Shown here one piece after another: positions 47,805 through 57,621 of a DNA stretch of 64,000 bases. The stretch comes from an uncultured Lachnospiraceae bacterium. Its GTDB lineage: Bacteria > Bacillota > Clostridia > Lachnospirales > Lachnospiraceae. Each line of letters begins with the position of its first letter. Position 1 is the first letter of the stretch. The notes below the pieces were generated by a model. The model did no database searches and had not been told where the DNA came from. It saw nothing but the letters and a program-made list of their open reading frames with translations. The DNA lies in assembly GCA_910586275.1 (NCBI GenBank), contig CAJUIM010000002.1:1-64000 (forward strand). The letters are read 5' to 3'. Made by a program: the position numbers and the translations under genes.

Positions 47805-49310
47805 TTATCCGGCATCTTTCCACGCATCCACCTGTCTCTGCATTTCATCAATGACATCCTGTATGCCTGCCGCTTCCAGCTTTTTATTCAGTTCCGGCAA
47901 ATATTTATCCGGATCTACGCTTCCCGTATACAATGCTTTTCCGAATTCATCCAATACATTCCTGAATGCCGCAGCCTGTGCGCTTACCGGTTCCAGATGA
48001 AAGTCAAATCCAAAAGAAGGCGCCTCTATGGAAGCATCGTTCAATTCCCTGACCACAATCCACTTATCCAAAGGTTCATTCTCCAGCACATAAGTGCGGA
48101 ACAGCCCTCCCTGCACCCAATAGGGCACGGAGTAATTCTTCGCGGCATCCTCTTTCAGCTTTATTTTAAAGTCATAGGCATATTCCAAGCCTTTGACAGC
48201 CTCTTTTTCCTCCTCGTCAGCTTCCGCTTTCTCCCAGTGAACACCTTCTATGCCATAGTTCAGCAGATTCCTCAGATATTCATCCGTATTGATTAAATTC
48301 AGCAATTCCATTGCCTTCTCGGGATGCCCGGAATTCTTATTGATGGCAGTCATGGCTCCTCTGGCCGAGGCATTTGTTATCTTTATGTCCATAATCTGCG
48401 ACACCACTACCTCATACCCCAAATCCTTGCTCCATGTCAGTTCCGCATAGGGCTGCCCGTCGCCTTTTGTCACAAATCGCTTAACCGTCTTGTCGGCAGA
48501 GGCAACTGCCGCATCTTTATTGATATATCCTTCCAGATAATACTTCCGCATAGTTCTTAAAGCCGCCTGCATTTTCTCTGTTTCAAAAATATTCTTAACC
48601 GTCAGACCGTCATCGTCATATTCTATCCCCACCGGGTCCTGTATTTTATCCATATAGGTAGGGGCCGTATAGTCCTTGGTCAGATACATAGGAACCACAT
48701 CCGGTTCGTTTTCCTTAATCAGCTTCAGCCATGGCTCCAAATCTTCCAAAGAATGAATCTCACTGTAAGGAATATCATATTTATCCACATATTCTTTCGT
48801 AAAGACCCACATCGGACTGTTTCCAATCTCTTTCTCACTGGGAACGCCGTAGATTTTCCCTCTTACCTTAGCCGCCTCCCAGAAGCGGCTGTCAATTTCC
48901 CCATACATCTGCCTGCCCTGCTCCTGCAAAAGACCATCCAGTTCCAAGAACGCTCCCTTCTGCACATTCTGCAGAAAATCGTTGGTCCATGAACTGGTAA
49001 AACACATATCCCATGGTTCATCCGTATTGATGGCCACCTGCATCTTCTGGCTGTAATCTGCCCAACCTACCTTTACAATAGTTAACCTTACACCGATTTT
49101 CCCCTCAATATATTGATTCACCGCTTCCAGTACCATAGAGTCATCCTTCTGCGACTCCCCCACCTGATACCAAATCAGTTCCGTCAGTTCCGCTTCCTTC
49201 CTGTCCGTTTCTTCCTCTGCCCCGCACCCGGACAGAATACCCGTTACAAAAACAGCGAATGCAATGCATATCATTCTTGCTATACCGATTGTTTTCATTT
49301 TTATAATCAT
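47805..49310 (-). CDS. Sugar ABC transporter binding lipoprotein, paralogue 2
   Basis: 501 residues. Signal peptide with lipobox LSGC near residue 29. The body aligns by eye with the 44135-45604 protein: WYQVGESQKDDSM, INTDEPWDMCFTSSW, KIYGVPSEKEIGNSP, FGFDFHLEPVSAQ, and DVIDEMQRQVDAW at the end. First transport gene of this part of the locus, after a 282-nt gap holding a dispersed repeat. Two binding proteins for one permease pair would broaden or split the substrate range. Confidence 0.9.
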   Translation of the reverse strand: MIIKMKTIGIARMICIAFAVFVTGILSGCGAEEETDRKEAELTELIWYQVGESQKDDSMVLEAVNQYIEGKIGVRLTIVKVGWADYSQKMQVAINTDEPWDMCFTSSWTNDFLQNVQKGAFLELDGLLQEQGRQMYGEIDSRFWEAAKVRGKIYGVPSEKEIGNSPMWVFTKEYVDKYDIPYSEIHSLEDLEPWLKLIKENEPDVVPMYLTKDYTAPTYMDKIQDPVGIEYDDDGLTVKNIFETEKMQAALRTMRKYYLEGYINKDAAVASADKTVKRFVTKGDGQPYAELTWSKDLGYEVVVSQIMDIKITNASARGAMTAINKNSGHPEKAMELLNLINTDEYLRNLLNYGIEGVHWEKAEADEEEKEAVKGLEYAYDFKIKLKEDAAKNYSVPYWVQGGLFRTYVLENEPLDKWIVVRELNDASIEAPSFGFDFHLEPVSAQAAAFRNVLDEFGKALYTGSVDPDKYLPELNKKLEAAGIQDVIDEMQRQVDAWKDAG

Positions 49311-49440
49311 GCTCCCTTTCCGGCCGTAGGTCTGTGCATTTCTTTTTGTCTTCCTTTAATAAAATAATATCTTTTCTGCAATTTAAATCCTAGTCGAAAA
49401 TTTCCAGTTTCCATGTACAAATTCTAGAGTGTGCCCCGGA

Positions 49441-49500
49441 GTGTGTCTGAAAATTGCTTTCCGGCAGATGTGCGCCACAGTTTGCGGCAGATTTATGCCA
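49441..49500 (+). repeat. Dispersed extragenic repeat, copy 3
   Basis: GTGTGTCTGAAAATTGC, then TTTCCGGCAGATGTGCGCCA and GGCAGATTTATGCC, closest to the 25587 copy but with the GAGTGTGT-type start also seen at 59530 and 63981. It fills part of the gap 49311-49592 between the response regulator and binding-protein genes; the rest of that gap is AT-rich and must hold the transporter promoter, of which only a TATTAT near 49360 is visible. Confidence 0.7.
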
Positions 49501-49592
49501 TGTTTTTGCCGCATTCTCTATCGAGGCCTGCCGCAGCACATATATAAAATACCCCGGAAGCAAACTGTCTTCCGGAGCATCCCGCCAATCTC

Positions 49593-51119
49593 TCAATATT
49601 TCTTTATAGTCCGCAGCGATGCCGGCGAAACCCCATAGCATTGCTTAAATTTCCGGTAAAAATAGCTGGTATCCGGATATCCCACTTCTTTGGCAATATC
49701 GTTTATCCTCATATTTGTGTTCAATATCAGATCCTTTGCAATCTTGTTCTTCGTATTGCTCAGATATTGGGTAAAAGAACATCCTACTTCCTTTTGGAAT
49801 ATCTGGCCAAGATAAGAAGCATTCATATGATATTTATAAGATAAAGTCTTTAAGTTCATGTCTTCCCTATAATTTTTCTGAACTTCCTCCATAATCTGCT
49901 TAACCACCGGCGTATATTGGGAATCTTCCATATGCAGATAAAGAATAATTTCCGCAATCTCTGAGATGAAAATAGTTTTCAGCCCAAAGATATCGTCTGC
50001 CTGATAAATTTTCTCCATCATTTCAGATAGATTCTGAAAATTTCTGGACTGCCCCAGTTTATATTCCGTCTTAATATCCTGCAGCAAGACAGCCAGCTTC
50101 AGAGCCAGCTGATACAGCACATCCACGCTGACTTCAGACCGCAGATTATTGATGAATAAATCCTCTATGTATTGCCGGACACCGTCCTGATCCTTTTTCA
50201 GCATCATCTTACGGAGCAGAGTCTCATCTATGACCACATCCTGCGTTTTCCTTTCCTGAATATAGCTTTCGGCAATACAGCTTCCATACCCTTCCAGCAC
50301 CCGATATTTCTGCATTTTAGAAGCCATCTTATAGCCCTCCGGCAGACTCTCATACTTCACAATCGGAGAGGCTACCGTCAGGAAACTCAGAATACCATAA
50401 CCGCTTTCCAAATCATTCTGAAGACCGCCGAAAATCTCTGTGGCATCTCTGTCCTCACATTCTTTTTCTATATAAAGCAGCAGAAGCAGCGTATCCGGCG
50501 CAAGATAAATCGTCCGGATTTTCTGCGGCAGTCCTTGTATGGCGGAAAGTATCACTTGGATGCTTTCCTTATTTTCCAAGCTGCCGGTATCGATTTTCAT
50601 AATGGACACATATATTTTTTCCCCTTCGTCTATCAAAGGAAGCATCCGGTAAAACTCCGCCGCTTCCTCGCTGCCCATCTTCCCTTTTAAAAGCTTATGC
50701 CAGCCAATCTTGTCGTCCATATCCTCTGCCTGTTTCCTGTCCATTTCATCCAGTTCTTTCACTGCTTCCAGCAGAGCCTGTTTCAGCTGCTCCTCATTCA
50801 CCGGCTTCAGGATATATTCTTCCACATCCAATTTCAAAGCTGCCCTTGCATATTCAAATTCATCATATCCGGACAGAATGATGCATCTGGCCTTAGGGCT
50901 GATTTTCCTTACTTCTTCCAAAAGTTCCAACCCGTTCATTAAGGGCATTTCCACATCCGTCACAATAATGTCCACGGGTTCCTCCCTGAACTTCTCCAAT
51001 GCCTCCTTCCCGTTATGTACCATGGATACCACGGACAGGGACAGTTCTTCCCAGTCAATGATGCATCGGATTCCCTGAAGTATAAATTCCTCATCTTCCA
51101 CCAACATCACTTTCCTCAT
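49593..51119 (-). CDS. AraC-type response regulator (YesN-like)
   Basis: 508 residues from MRKVMLVEDEEFILQG (GGAGG 6 nt upstream). Receiver domain 1-120 with phosphorylatable Asp55 (DIIVTDVEMP) and Lys in ILKPVNEEQLK. A long middle region of about 270 residues is helical and variable. The C-terminal 100 residues are an AraC double helix-turn-helix: LKTLSYKYHMNASYLGQIFQ, then INDIAKEVGYPDTSYFYRKF. It should activate the transporter and glycosidase genes. It overlaps its kinase gene by 29 nt. Confidence 0.93.
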   Translation of the reverse strand: MRKVMLVEDEEFILQGIRCIIDWEELSLSVVSMVHNGKEALEKFREEPVDIIVTDVEMPLMNGLELLEEVRKISPKARCIILSGYDEFEYARAALKLDVEEYILKPVNEEQLKQALLEAVKELDEMDRKQAEDMDDKIGWHKLLKGKMGSEEAAEFYRMLPLIDEGEKIYVSIMKIDTGSLENKESIQVILSAIQGLPQKIRTIYLAPDTLLLLLYIEKECEDRDATEIFGGLQNDLESGYGILSFLTVASPIVKYESLPEGYKMASKMQKYRVLEGYGSCIAESYIQERKTQDVVIDETLLRKMMLKKDQDGVRQYIEDLFINNLRSEVSVDVLYQLALKLAVLLQDIKTEYKLGQSRNFQNLSEMMEKIYQADDIFGLKTIFISEIAEIILYLHMEDSQYTPVVKQIMEEVQKNYREDMNLKTLSYKYHMNASYLGQIFQKEVGCSFTQYLSNTKNKIAKDLILNTNMRINDIAKEVGYPDTSYFYRKFKQCYGVSPASLRTIKKY

Positions 51120-52815
51120 GCTCTTCCTCCTTAATCCCGATTGCGAGAATGACAAGCAAGCCCTTTGGCTTTACGTTTTTCAGGGTAATGCCGTATTTCT
51201 CCCCGCAGGCTGCCCTGACTCTCCTGTTAACATTATGGATGCCAATGCTTCCGTTATCCTTTTTCACCCATACATTCTCTCTTAATTCCCGGTTCTTCTT
51301 TTCCAGTTCCTCCTCCGCCATTCCCCGGCCATTGTCCTCCACATACAGATAAAGGGTATCCCCTTCCCGCGCGGCACGGATATACACCAGATTGTCCTTT
51401 CTCTCCCGCTCTATTCCGTGGATAAAATAATTCTCGATCATCGGCTGCAGCACAAACTTAATGACCGGAAGCGGAAGCAGTTCTACCGGACATTCCACTT
51501 TTGACCGGAAACATCCTTGGTAACGGTATTCAAACAGTTCCAGATACTGTTTGCAATAGTCCAGTTCCTGCCCCAGCGTAATCACATCCGCCGCTTTCAG
51601 CTGACTTCGGAACAAAACCACCATGCTGTACAGCATCTTGCCTACTTCCTTGTCTCCGTTACATATCGCTTTCATCCGTATTGCCTCCAGCGTATTATAT
51701 AAAAAATGAGGATTTATCTGACTTTGGAGTGCCTGCATCTGAGCATTTTTGCTTTCGATTTCCGCCAGATAGCTTTTTTCGATATACAATTCAAGCCTTT
51801 CGCACATTTCGTTAAAATTATCGGCGATCATGTCCAGTTCGTCTTCTTTTTTCCCGATATTCAGACGGACTTTAAAATCTCCGGTGGTGACTTGATCCAT
51901 AGCCTCCAAAATCAGATTTACCCTTCCGGTAAAATGCTTCACATAGAAATTAATGGCAGAAATCCCTCCGGAACAGGCCAGCATGCCTACTGCAAGAATC
52001 AATAAAAACCTTATGGCAGGCAGCTTTGCTGCCTGCCTTTCATCCATAAATGTACAGACTTGGTATTCCCCCACGGATTCCATGCAGGAATAATATTGCT
52101 TCTGTCCCACCGGGAATCCAAAGTCAGCCGTAACCGGCTCCCCGTATATTATTTTGCCGTCTTTATACCTGACAGCCATGCTCACAAGCGCATTCGCGCT
52201 TTGAATTTCCCGGAACGCATTCTCCGCCTCAAAAGTAAAAAGCATGCATCCTACCGGCTTCATCGTATCCGGATTCCTTATTTCTTTCAGGAAGACAAGT
52301 TCCCCTCCTCCGCAGAAATCTCCGTTCTGTATCTGATATAGCCTAGGCCTGCCGTCTCTGTCCGGATAAATATTTTTTTCCGGATAGCACTCCGTCATTT
52401 TCGAAGTCTCGTAACTGATCATCTCTATTTTTTCCAGCCGGCGGTTTGCCTCAAAGGTTTCGTTTACAAAACGGAATATCCCCTTATAAACCAGTTCATT
52501 GGAGGCACTGTACCGTTCCAACGTATATTCCTGATAATCCTCCGGTTCCAAGCGGAAGTACTCCAGCAGATCATTCAGTTCCGACGGCGAACGATATAAA
52601 TCTTTGTGAATATAATCTGCCGACCGGCCGATTTCTTCTATATATCCCAATGTCTCCGCATGAATCCGTTCCGTTTCCTGCCGGTTGGATTCCAACAGCC
52701 TTCCTCTTGCATCAAAAGTAAAATAGACTGTCAAAGCTATCACTATGCCGAAAATAACCGCCGTATAAGTTCGGAACATCTTAAAATATAATTGTTTCGG
52801 CCTCTTTCTCTCCAT
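51091..52815 (-). CDS. Membrane sensor histidine kinase (YesM-like)
   Basis: 574 residues. Helix at about 15-33, outer sensor domain 34-265, second helix 267-290, HAMP to about 345, then the His_kinase domain with His370 (QINPHFLYNTLEAIR) and an ATP site (VLQPMIENYFIHGI, VEDNGRGM, GSIGIHNVNRRV). This family senses extracellular oligosaccharide, often via the binding protein, and phosphorylates the YesN-type partner encoded directly after it. It begins 14 nt after the GH38 stop. Confidence 0.93.
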   Translation of the reverse strand: MERKRPKQLYFKMFRTYTAVIFGIVIALTVYFTFDARGRLLESNRQETERIHAETLGYIEEIGRSADYIHKDLYRSPSELNDLLEYFRLEPEDYQEYTLERYSASNELVYKGIFRFVNETFEANRRLEKIEMISYETSKMTECYPEKNIYPDRDGRPRLYQIQNGDFCGGGELVFLKEIRNPDTMKPVGCMLFTFEAENAFREIQSANALVSMAVRYKDGKIIYGEPVTADFGFPVGQKQYYSCMESVGEYQVCTFMDERQAAKLPAIRFLLILAVGMLACSGGISAINFYVKHFTGRVNLILEAMDQVTTGDFKVRLNIGKKEDELDMIADNFNEMCERLELYIEKSYLAEIESKNAQMQALQSQINPHFLYNTLEAIRMKAICNGDKEVGKMLYSMVVLFRSQLKAADVITLGQELDYCKQYLELFEYRYQGCFRSKVECPVELLPLPVIKFVLQPMIENYFIHGIERERKDNLVYIRAAREGDTLYLYVEDNGRGMAEEELEKKNRELRENVWVKKDNGSIGIHNVNRRVRAACGEKYGITLKNVKPKGLLVILAIGIKEEEHEESDVGGR

Positions 52816-52829
52816 CCGCCATCCGCCTT

Positions 52830-55800
52830 TTAGATTTCAAACAAAATTGTCTTTATTTCATACGGGTGCAGTTCCATTGTCACGGGTCCGCCGGCAAAAC
52901 CGGACACCGGCCGTTCCATCAGGTCGCTCTCCGCCCACGCCTTATATGCAAAGGAGGGCTTCAATTCCACCCTTTGCCTTGCTCCTGCAAAATCATGGAA
53001 ACGGATGACCAGATATCTGCCGTCCTCGGATTTTTTCACGGCATCCACTTCTATCTGCCGGTTATCAATGGCAAAGAAGCTTCCGCTGTTTTCTCTCGGC
53101 ATCCCCTCATATACATCCATAGGATTGTTCAGCGCATAGGCAGACTCTGCCACGCCTCCCTCCACAAAATCTCCTCTGTGGGGCAAAAGAGCATAAGTAA
53201 ACGAATGCCTGCCCAAATCCTGCAGATGATCCGGCTGCCTTCCCGAACGCAGCAGGGAAATACGCATCACGTTATCCTTAATGTCATAACCGTATTTGCA
53301 ATCATTCATAAGCGCTACGCCATAATTTCTTTCCGACAGATCCGCAAACCTATGTCCCACGGATTCAAATCTGGCCTGATCCCAACTGGTATTCCAATGA
53401 TTCGGTCGGCGCACATTTCCATACTGAATATCGTATGTGGCAAAAGTGCTTCTCACATCCACGGTAAAAGCGGCCTTCAGAAGCTGCTGGCGTTCCTGGA
53501 AATCCACATCCGTTTTGAAGTCAATCCGTCTGTCCTGACTATAGAGTGTCATATCCTGTGAAACCGTTGTGTTCATATATTTCCATTCCATATGGATGGT
53601 CAGGCACAGCGCACCGCACTGCGTCACCTCAAAAGCTGTCAGATCTGTAATTTCCCTCATTTTCTGCTGATAGAAAATGTCGATATCCCATGCGTCATTA
53701 TCCAACGGCTTATCTTCAAATACCTGCAGCACATTCCCCCGCTCGCCATAAGCCAGTACTTCCCTTGCTTCCTGCTTATCGTACAATCTGGATATCTGCC
53801 CGTAATCATTCAGGCAGACAGAATAGAAGGGAGTTTCAATATTCTTTCCGTTCACGGTGAAGACACTGTTTTCCGATGGTTCTTTCCCTTTTTCAAACAA
53901 TATCACCTTATGCCCCATGGGAGGCACGTCTTTCACCTGCACATAATGCATGCCGTCCGCCTGTTGGGAAAGAAGCACATTTCCCTCCTCATCCGTATAA
54001 TAGCCTGCTCCGTTCCCACGGATAGCCGCCATCGTATCCATGTTCCACCCGGAAGCATTATATACGGCATAGCAGCCTTCCCGTCCTGCCAGTGCCTTTT
54101 CCCTATAGTCCGCCACCACTTCTTCCCCGATCCGGCGGATTACCTCGTAGTCCCGACGGGAATCCTCATACACTTCATGAATGGAAGAGCCGGGAATAAT
54201 ATCATGGAACTGGTTTGTCAGAATCTTTTTCCATCCCTTGGTCAGTTTCTCCTGCTGTGCCTCTTCCAACCGGCCTGCCGTTACAGCTCCCATCGCCGTC
54301 AGCCATTCCGCTTTCCGGTAAAGCAGTTCCATCTTGCGGTTCATCCGCTTATTGTAGCTTTGGCTAGTATAGGTTCCCCTGTGATATTCCAGATACAATT
54401 CCCCGTCCCATGTATGTACATACTGTTCCGTATCCTTTACCGTTTTTTTCAGTTTCCGGAAATACTCTCCTGCCGTAGCGGTCTTTACATGAGGCAACCC
54501 CGGGATTTTATCCAGCCTTCGCCTTGCTTCCAGCAAATCCCTGTTGACACCGCCGCCCCCGTCCCCGTACCCAAAGGAAACCAGCATGTCTTTATTCACT
54601 TCTTTTTCACTGTATGACTCCCATACCCCTTTTACTGTCTTTGCGGTCAGCAAGCCATTGTATGTATAAAACCAGGAATCCGGCCCGTTCCACGGCTCCG
54701 GCGTAGTGATGAAATGGGTCAATACCTGCGTCCCGTCCATCCCTTTCCAATAAAAAGTGTCATGAGGCATCCGGTTATACTGGTTCCAACTTATTTTGGT
54801 AGTCATGAACATATCGATCCCGGACTTCTTCAATATCTGAGGCAATGCCCAGGAATATCCGAACACATCCGGAAGCCAAAGGTATTCTGCCTCTTTCCCA
54901 AACTCCTCTTTCATGAACCGGCTTCCAAGTAAGATCTGACGGGTCAGAGATTCCCCGCTGGTCAGATTGCAGTCCGCCTCCACCCACATGCCGCCGTCCG
55001 TCTCCCAACGGCCCTCCGCAACACGCTTTTTTATTTCCTCATAAATCTCCGGAAAATCTTCTTTTATATACTCATAAATCTGCGGCTGTGTCTGGAGGAA
55101 AATATATTCGGGGAACATTTCCATCATGCGCAGAACCGTAGAGAAGGAACGCGATGCTTTCTCATGGGTATGTTTCAGCCGCCAGAGCCAAGCCATGTCG
55201 ATATGCGTATGCCCTACACAGTGCACATTTACCAAAGACTGCTTTTCCATGCTGTCTATTCTTTCGTTTAAGACATCATCCGCCTGATGCACAGTCTCAT
55301 AGAAAGTTCCGCTTCCCGGATAGGACCAGTCAATGCAATGGCATGCCCTGTCCAACGCAATCCGCAGGTCAGATTTTACCGGATCCCCGTCCGCAAGCTG
55401 ATTCACCGTATCCAGGACAAGAGAGCCTGTATAATATAAATCATCGGTTTTTTCATCCAGCCATGCCAAATCCGCCCTTTTTATCCTATGTTCCTGTTCT
55501 TTCGGCACGCCGCCTCCCTCCAGCCCGGACCAAAGGCGGAACGTAAGCCTCAATACAGAGCCGTACAGTTCCTCCGGGAAAAAAACCTCCATATGGTTTA
55601 TATCCACTCCCTGATAAGGTTTTTCGTTAATATAGCACATGGCCTCAAACCCGGAGTTATTGCCGGCTCCGGTCTTGCCGAAGTCAAAAATGCCTACGGC
55701 ACGGCGTCCTTTCCATTCCTCAGGGATCAATATTTCCTTATACATCCAGAGGTAACGGTCGCGGCCTGACCAGAAATCTCCTACTTTTATGGAATCCCAA

Positions 55801-55946
55801 TTTTCATGGCTCACCGGGACTTCCGGATTTACCACCCCCTGCTCGTCTTCACATACCGCAAACTCCTTCATAGGAATCACGTCCCGGTATCTGTAATCTT
55901 TCACTTCATTTATCCTTCTGTCCAATTTCCTGTCTGTATGGAACAT
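52830..55946 (-). CDS. GH38 alpha-mannosidase
   Basis: 1038 residues, the usual size. After an N-terminal strand domain (GIFDFGKTGAGNNSGFEAM) the catalytic domain shows the zinc-binding GHTHIDMAWLW at 245-255 and the nucleophile Asp360 in WLPDVFGYSW. The C-terminal half is the beta-rich GH38 C domain. No signal peptide, so it acts in the cytoplasm on imported alpha-mannosides. Together with GH125 it would strip alpha-1,2/1,3/1,6 mannose from N-glycan pieces. 177 nt without a gene lie between it and GH125. Confidence 0.95.
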   Translation of the reverse strand: MFHTDRKLDRRINEVKDYRYRDVIPMKEFAVCEDEQGVVNPEVPVSHENWDSIKVGDFWSGRDRYLWMYKEILIPEEWKGRRAVGIFDFGKTGAGNNSGFEAMCYINEKPYQGVDINHMEVFFPEELYGSVLRLTFRLWSGLEGGGVPKEQEHRIKRADLAWLDEKTDDLYYTGSLVLDTVNQLADGDPVKSDLRIALDRACHCIDWSYPGSGTFYETVHQADDVLNERIDSMEKQSLVNVHCVGHTHIDMAWLWRLKHTHEKASRSFSTVLRMMEMFPEYIFLQTQPQIYEYIKEDFPEIYEEIKKRVAEGRWETDGGMWVEADCNLTSGESLTRQILLGSRFMKEEFGKEAEYLWLPDVFGYSWALPQILKKSGIDMFMTTKISWNQYNRMPHDTFYWKGMDGTQVLTHFITTPEPWNGPDSWFYTYNGLLTAKTVKGVWESYSEKEVNKDMLVSFGYGDGGGGVNRDLLEARRRLDKIPGLPHVKTATAGEYFRKLKKTVKDTEQYVHTWDGELYLEYHRGTYTSQSYNKRMNRKMELLYRKAEWLTAMGAVTAGRLEEAQQEKLTKGWKKILTNQFHDIIPGSSIHEVYEDSRRDYEVIRRIGEEVVADYREKALAGREGCYAVYNASGWNMDTMAAIRGNGAGYYTDEEGNVLLSQQADGMHYVQVKDVPPMGHKVILFEKGKEPSENSVFTVNGKNIETPFYSVCLNDYGQISRLYDKQEAREVLAYGERGNVLQVFEDKPLDNDAWDIDIFYQQKMREITDLTAFEVTQCGALCLTIHMEWKYMNTTVSQDMTLYSQDRRIDFKTDVDFQERQQLLKAAFTVDVRSTFATYDIQYGNVRRPNHWNTSWDQARFESVGHRFADLSERNYGVALMNDCKYGYDIKDNVMRISLLRSGRQPDHLQDLGRHSFTYALLPHRGDFVEGGVAESAYALNNPMDVYEGMPRENSGSFFAIDNRQIEVDAVKKSEDGRYLVIRFHDFAGARQRVELKPSFAYKAWAESDLMERPVSGFAGGPVTMELHPYEIKTILFEI

Positions 55947-56123
55947 ATGCCATCATCCTCCTGCTTTTCCGATTTATGCTGTCCGGCATCCCCGCTTCTG
56001 CCGCCGTCACTAAACCATTGTTCATAATGTCATTCTACCGCATATTATTTTACATAACAATTTACGTTTTTCTATGTTTAGTGTACAAATTCTATTCCGG
56101 CTGCCATCCGTCGGCAGATTCCC

Positions 56124-57443
56124 TTAACATCCTTTCCTTCCTGCAGGCAATTCCTCTGACAGCTGCAGTCTGTATCCCATATAATCCAAAAACAATTCCA
56201 TATACATGGCATTTGCCCAGGAAAACCATTCCCGCGTATATCTGGCATCATCCTCACAGTGAAATCCCTCATGCATCGCGCCCTTTCCCCCGGTAGTGGC
56301 CGCCATGCTCCGAAGGATTTCCAGTTTTTCTTCCCTGTTTTTGCTCGTCAGTCCCTGCATGGCCATGGCAATATGCCAGATATAGCCTGACGGTGTATGG
56401 GAACTTCCTATTCCCGATGCTTTTGCGCCTTTATAATAATACGGGTTTCCTTCGCTCAATATATATCTTCTTGTATTCTCCGCCGTCTGCCTGTCTGCCG
56501 AATACCCTAAGTAATCCATGGCAAGAAGGCTGGGAACATTTGCGTCGTCCATCAGGTTGTACATGCCATATCCGTCCACTTCGTAAGCATATACCGTGCC
56601 GAATTCCTCCGTATAAGTTTTCCCCTCTTTCTCGATGGCCTGCCGTATCTGCTCACGCAGCAGCCATGCGTCTTTTTCCATCCTTTTATCAAAAAAAAGT
56701 TCCCGCGCCATCTCCTCCAAATACCCTAAAATAACCACGGCAAACATATTGGACGGAATCAGATAGCCGTAAGTGCAGGCATCGTCGCTAGGCCGGAATC
56801 CTGACCAAATCAGGCCTGTCCCCGGCTTCACCAAAGCCCCCTTCCCCTCTCTGGAAAGCGTATCCCGGAATAAAATGCTATTTCTCCGAAACCTATACGC
56901 AGACTTCTCCTCATGGAACTGCTCCGTCCCGAATACACGGAATATTTTTTCTATTCCTGCAGAAAAATTGCCGTCAAACTGGGAAACACATCCCGTATTC
57001 TTCCAGAGAAGATAGGCAAGCTGTACCGGATAGCATAAAGAGTCTATTTCAAACTTCCGTTCCCACACCCAAGGGCTCTGTTCCCCATCGTCTATCTCCC
57101 AACATGCGCCATTGGGAAACTCATTGAATGCATTTGCATACTCGTCTATGCAGATATACATAAACTGCCTTCTGACGACCCCTGCAATGACCTCCCTCAT
57201 TTCAGCATTTTCTTTCGCCTCAAATAGATAGGGGCGCAGCTGTGCTGCCGAGTCCCGCAGCCACATGGCAGGAATATCCCCTGTTATCACATGGGCCGTG
57301 CCGTCATCCATTGGCTTTACGGCTAAGTTCCATGTGTCTGCATAGCAGTCTGCAAATATTTTCATTAACTCCGGGCAGCTTTCCGCCTGTCTCTGAATCC
57401 GCCTTAAAAAATGATCCATACCTATTTCCCTTTTCCCTGTCAT
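56124..57443 (-). CDS. GH125 exo-alpha-1,6-mannosidase
   Basis: 439 residues from MTGKREIGMDHFLRRIQ. Signature segments of GH125: MWLRDSAAQLRPYLF near 68-82, ACWEIDDGEQSPWVWERKFE, WSGFRPSDDACTYGYLIPSN near 225, and GIGSSHTPSGYIWHIAMAMQ. The Asp and Glu residues expected for inverting catalysis are in these blocks. It releases non-reducing alpha-1,6-linked mannose. No export signal. First gene of the leftward mannoside locus, about 180 nt after the uvrC stop on the same strand. Confidence 0.93.
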   Translation of the reverse strand: MTGKREIGMDHFLRRIQRQAESCPELMKIFADCYADTWNLAVKPMDDGTAHVITGDIPAMWLRDSAAQLRPYLFEAKENAEMREVIAGVVRRQFMYICIDEYANAFNEFPNGACWEIDDGEQSPWVWERKFEIDSLCYPVQLAYLLWKNTGCVSQFDGNFSAGIEKIFRVFGTEQFHEEKSAYRFRRNSILFRDTLSREGKGALVKPGTGLIWSGFRPSDDACTYGYLIPSNMFAVVILGYLEEMARELFFDKRMEKDAWLLREQIRQAIEKEGKTYTEEFGTVYAYEVDGYGMYNLMDDANVPSLLAMDYLGYSADRQTAENTRRYILSEGNPYYYKGAKASGIGSSHTPSGYIWHIAMAMQGLTSKNREEKLEILRSMAATTGGKGAMHEGFHCEDDARYTREWFSWANAMYMELFLDYMGYRLQLSEELPAGRKGC

Positions 57444-57621
57444 AATTTTCCCGCCGCCAGAAAGCACTGCGGCCAGGCCATTACAAATTCTAACAAGCGT
57501 TATGGAAAGAGACTAGTGTAATAACTATAGATTCTTTATCCTTTTTAAATATTTCTCAGAAGTTTTATATTTCAGGCTTTTCCTGAGACGGAACATTGCA
57601 AGATCCTGCTTTCCCCATATA

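Noticed and set aside
53592..54617. Rightward open frame of 341 codons inside the GH38 gene
   Set aside because: It is antisense to conserved GH38 catalytic sequence; composition and lack of start signals mark it as a shadow.
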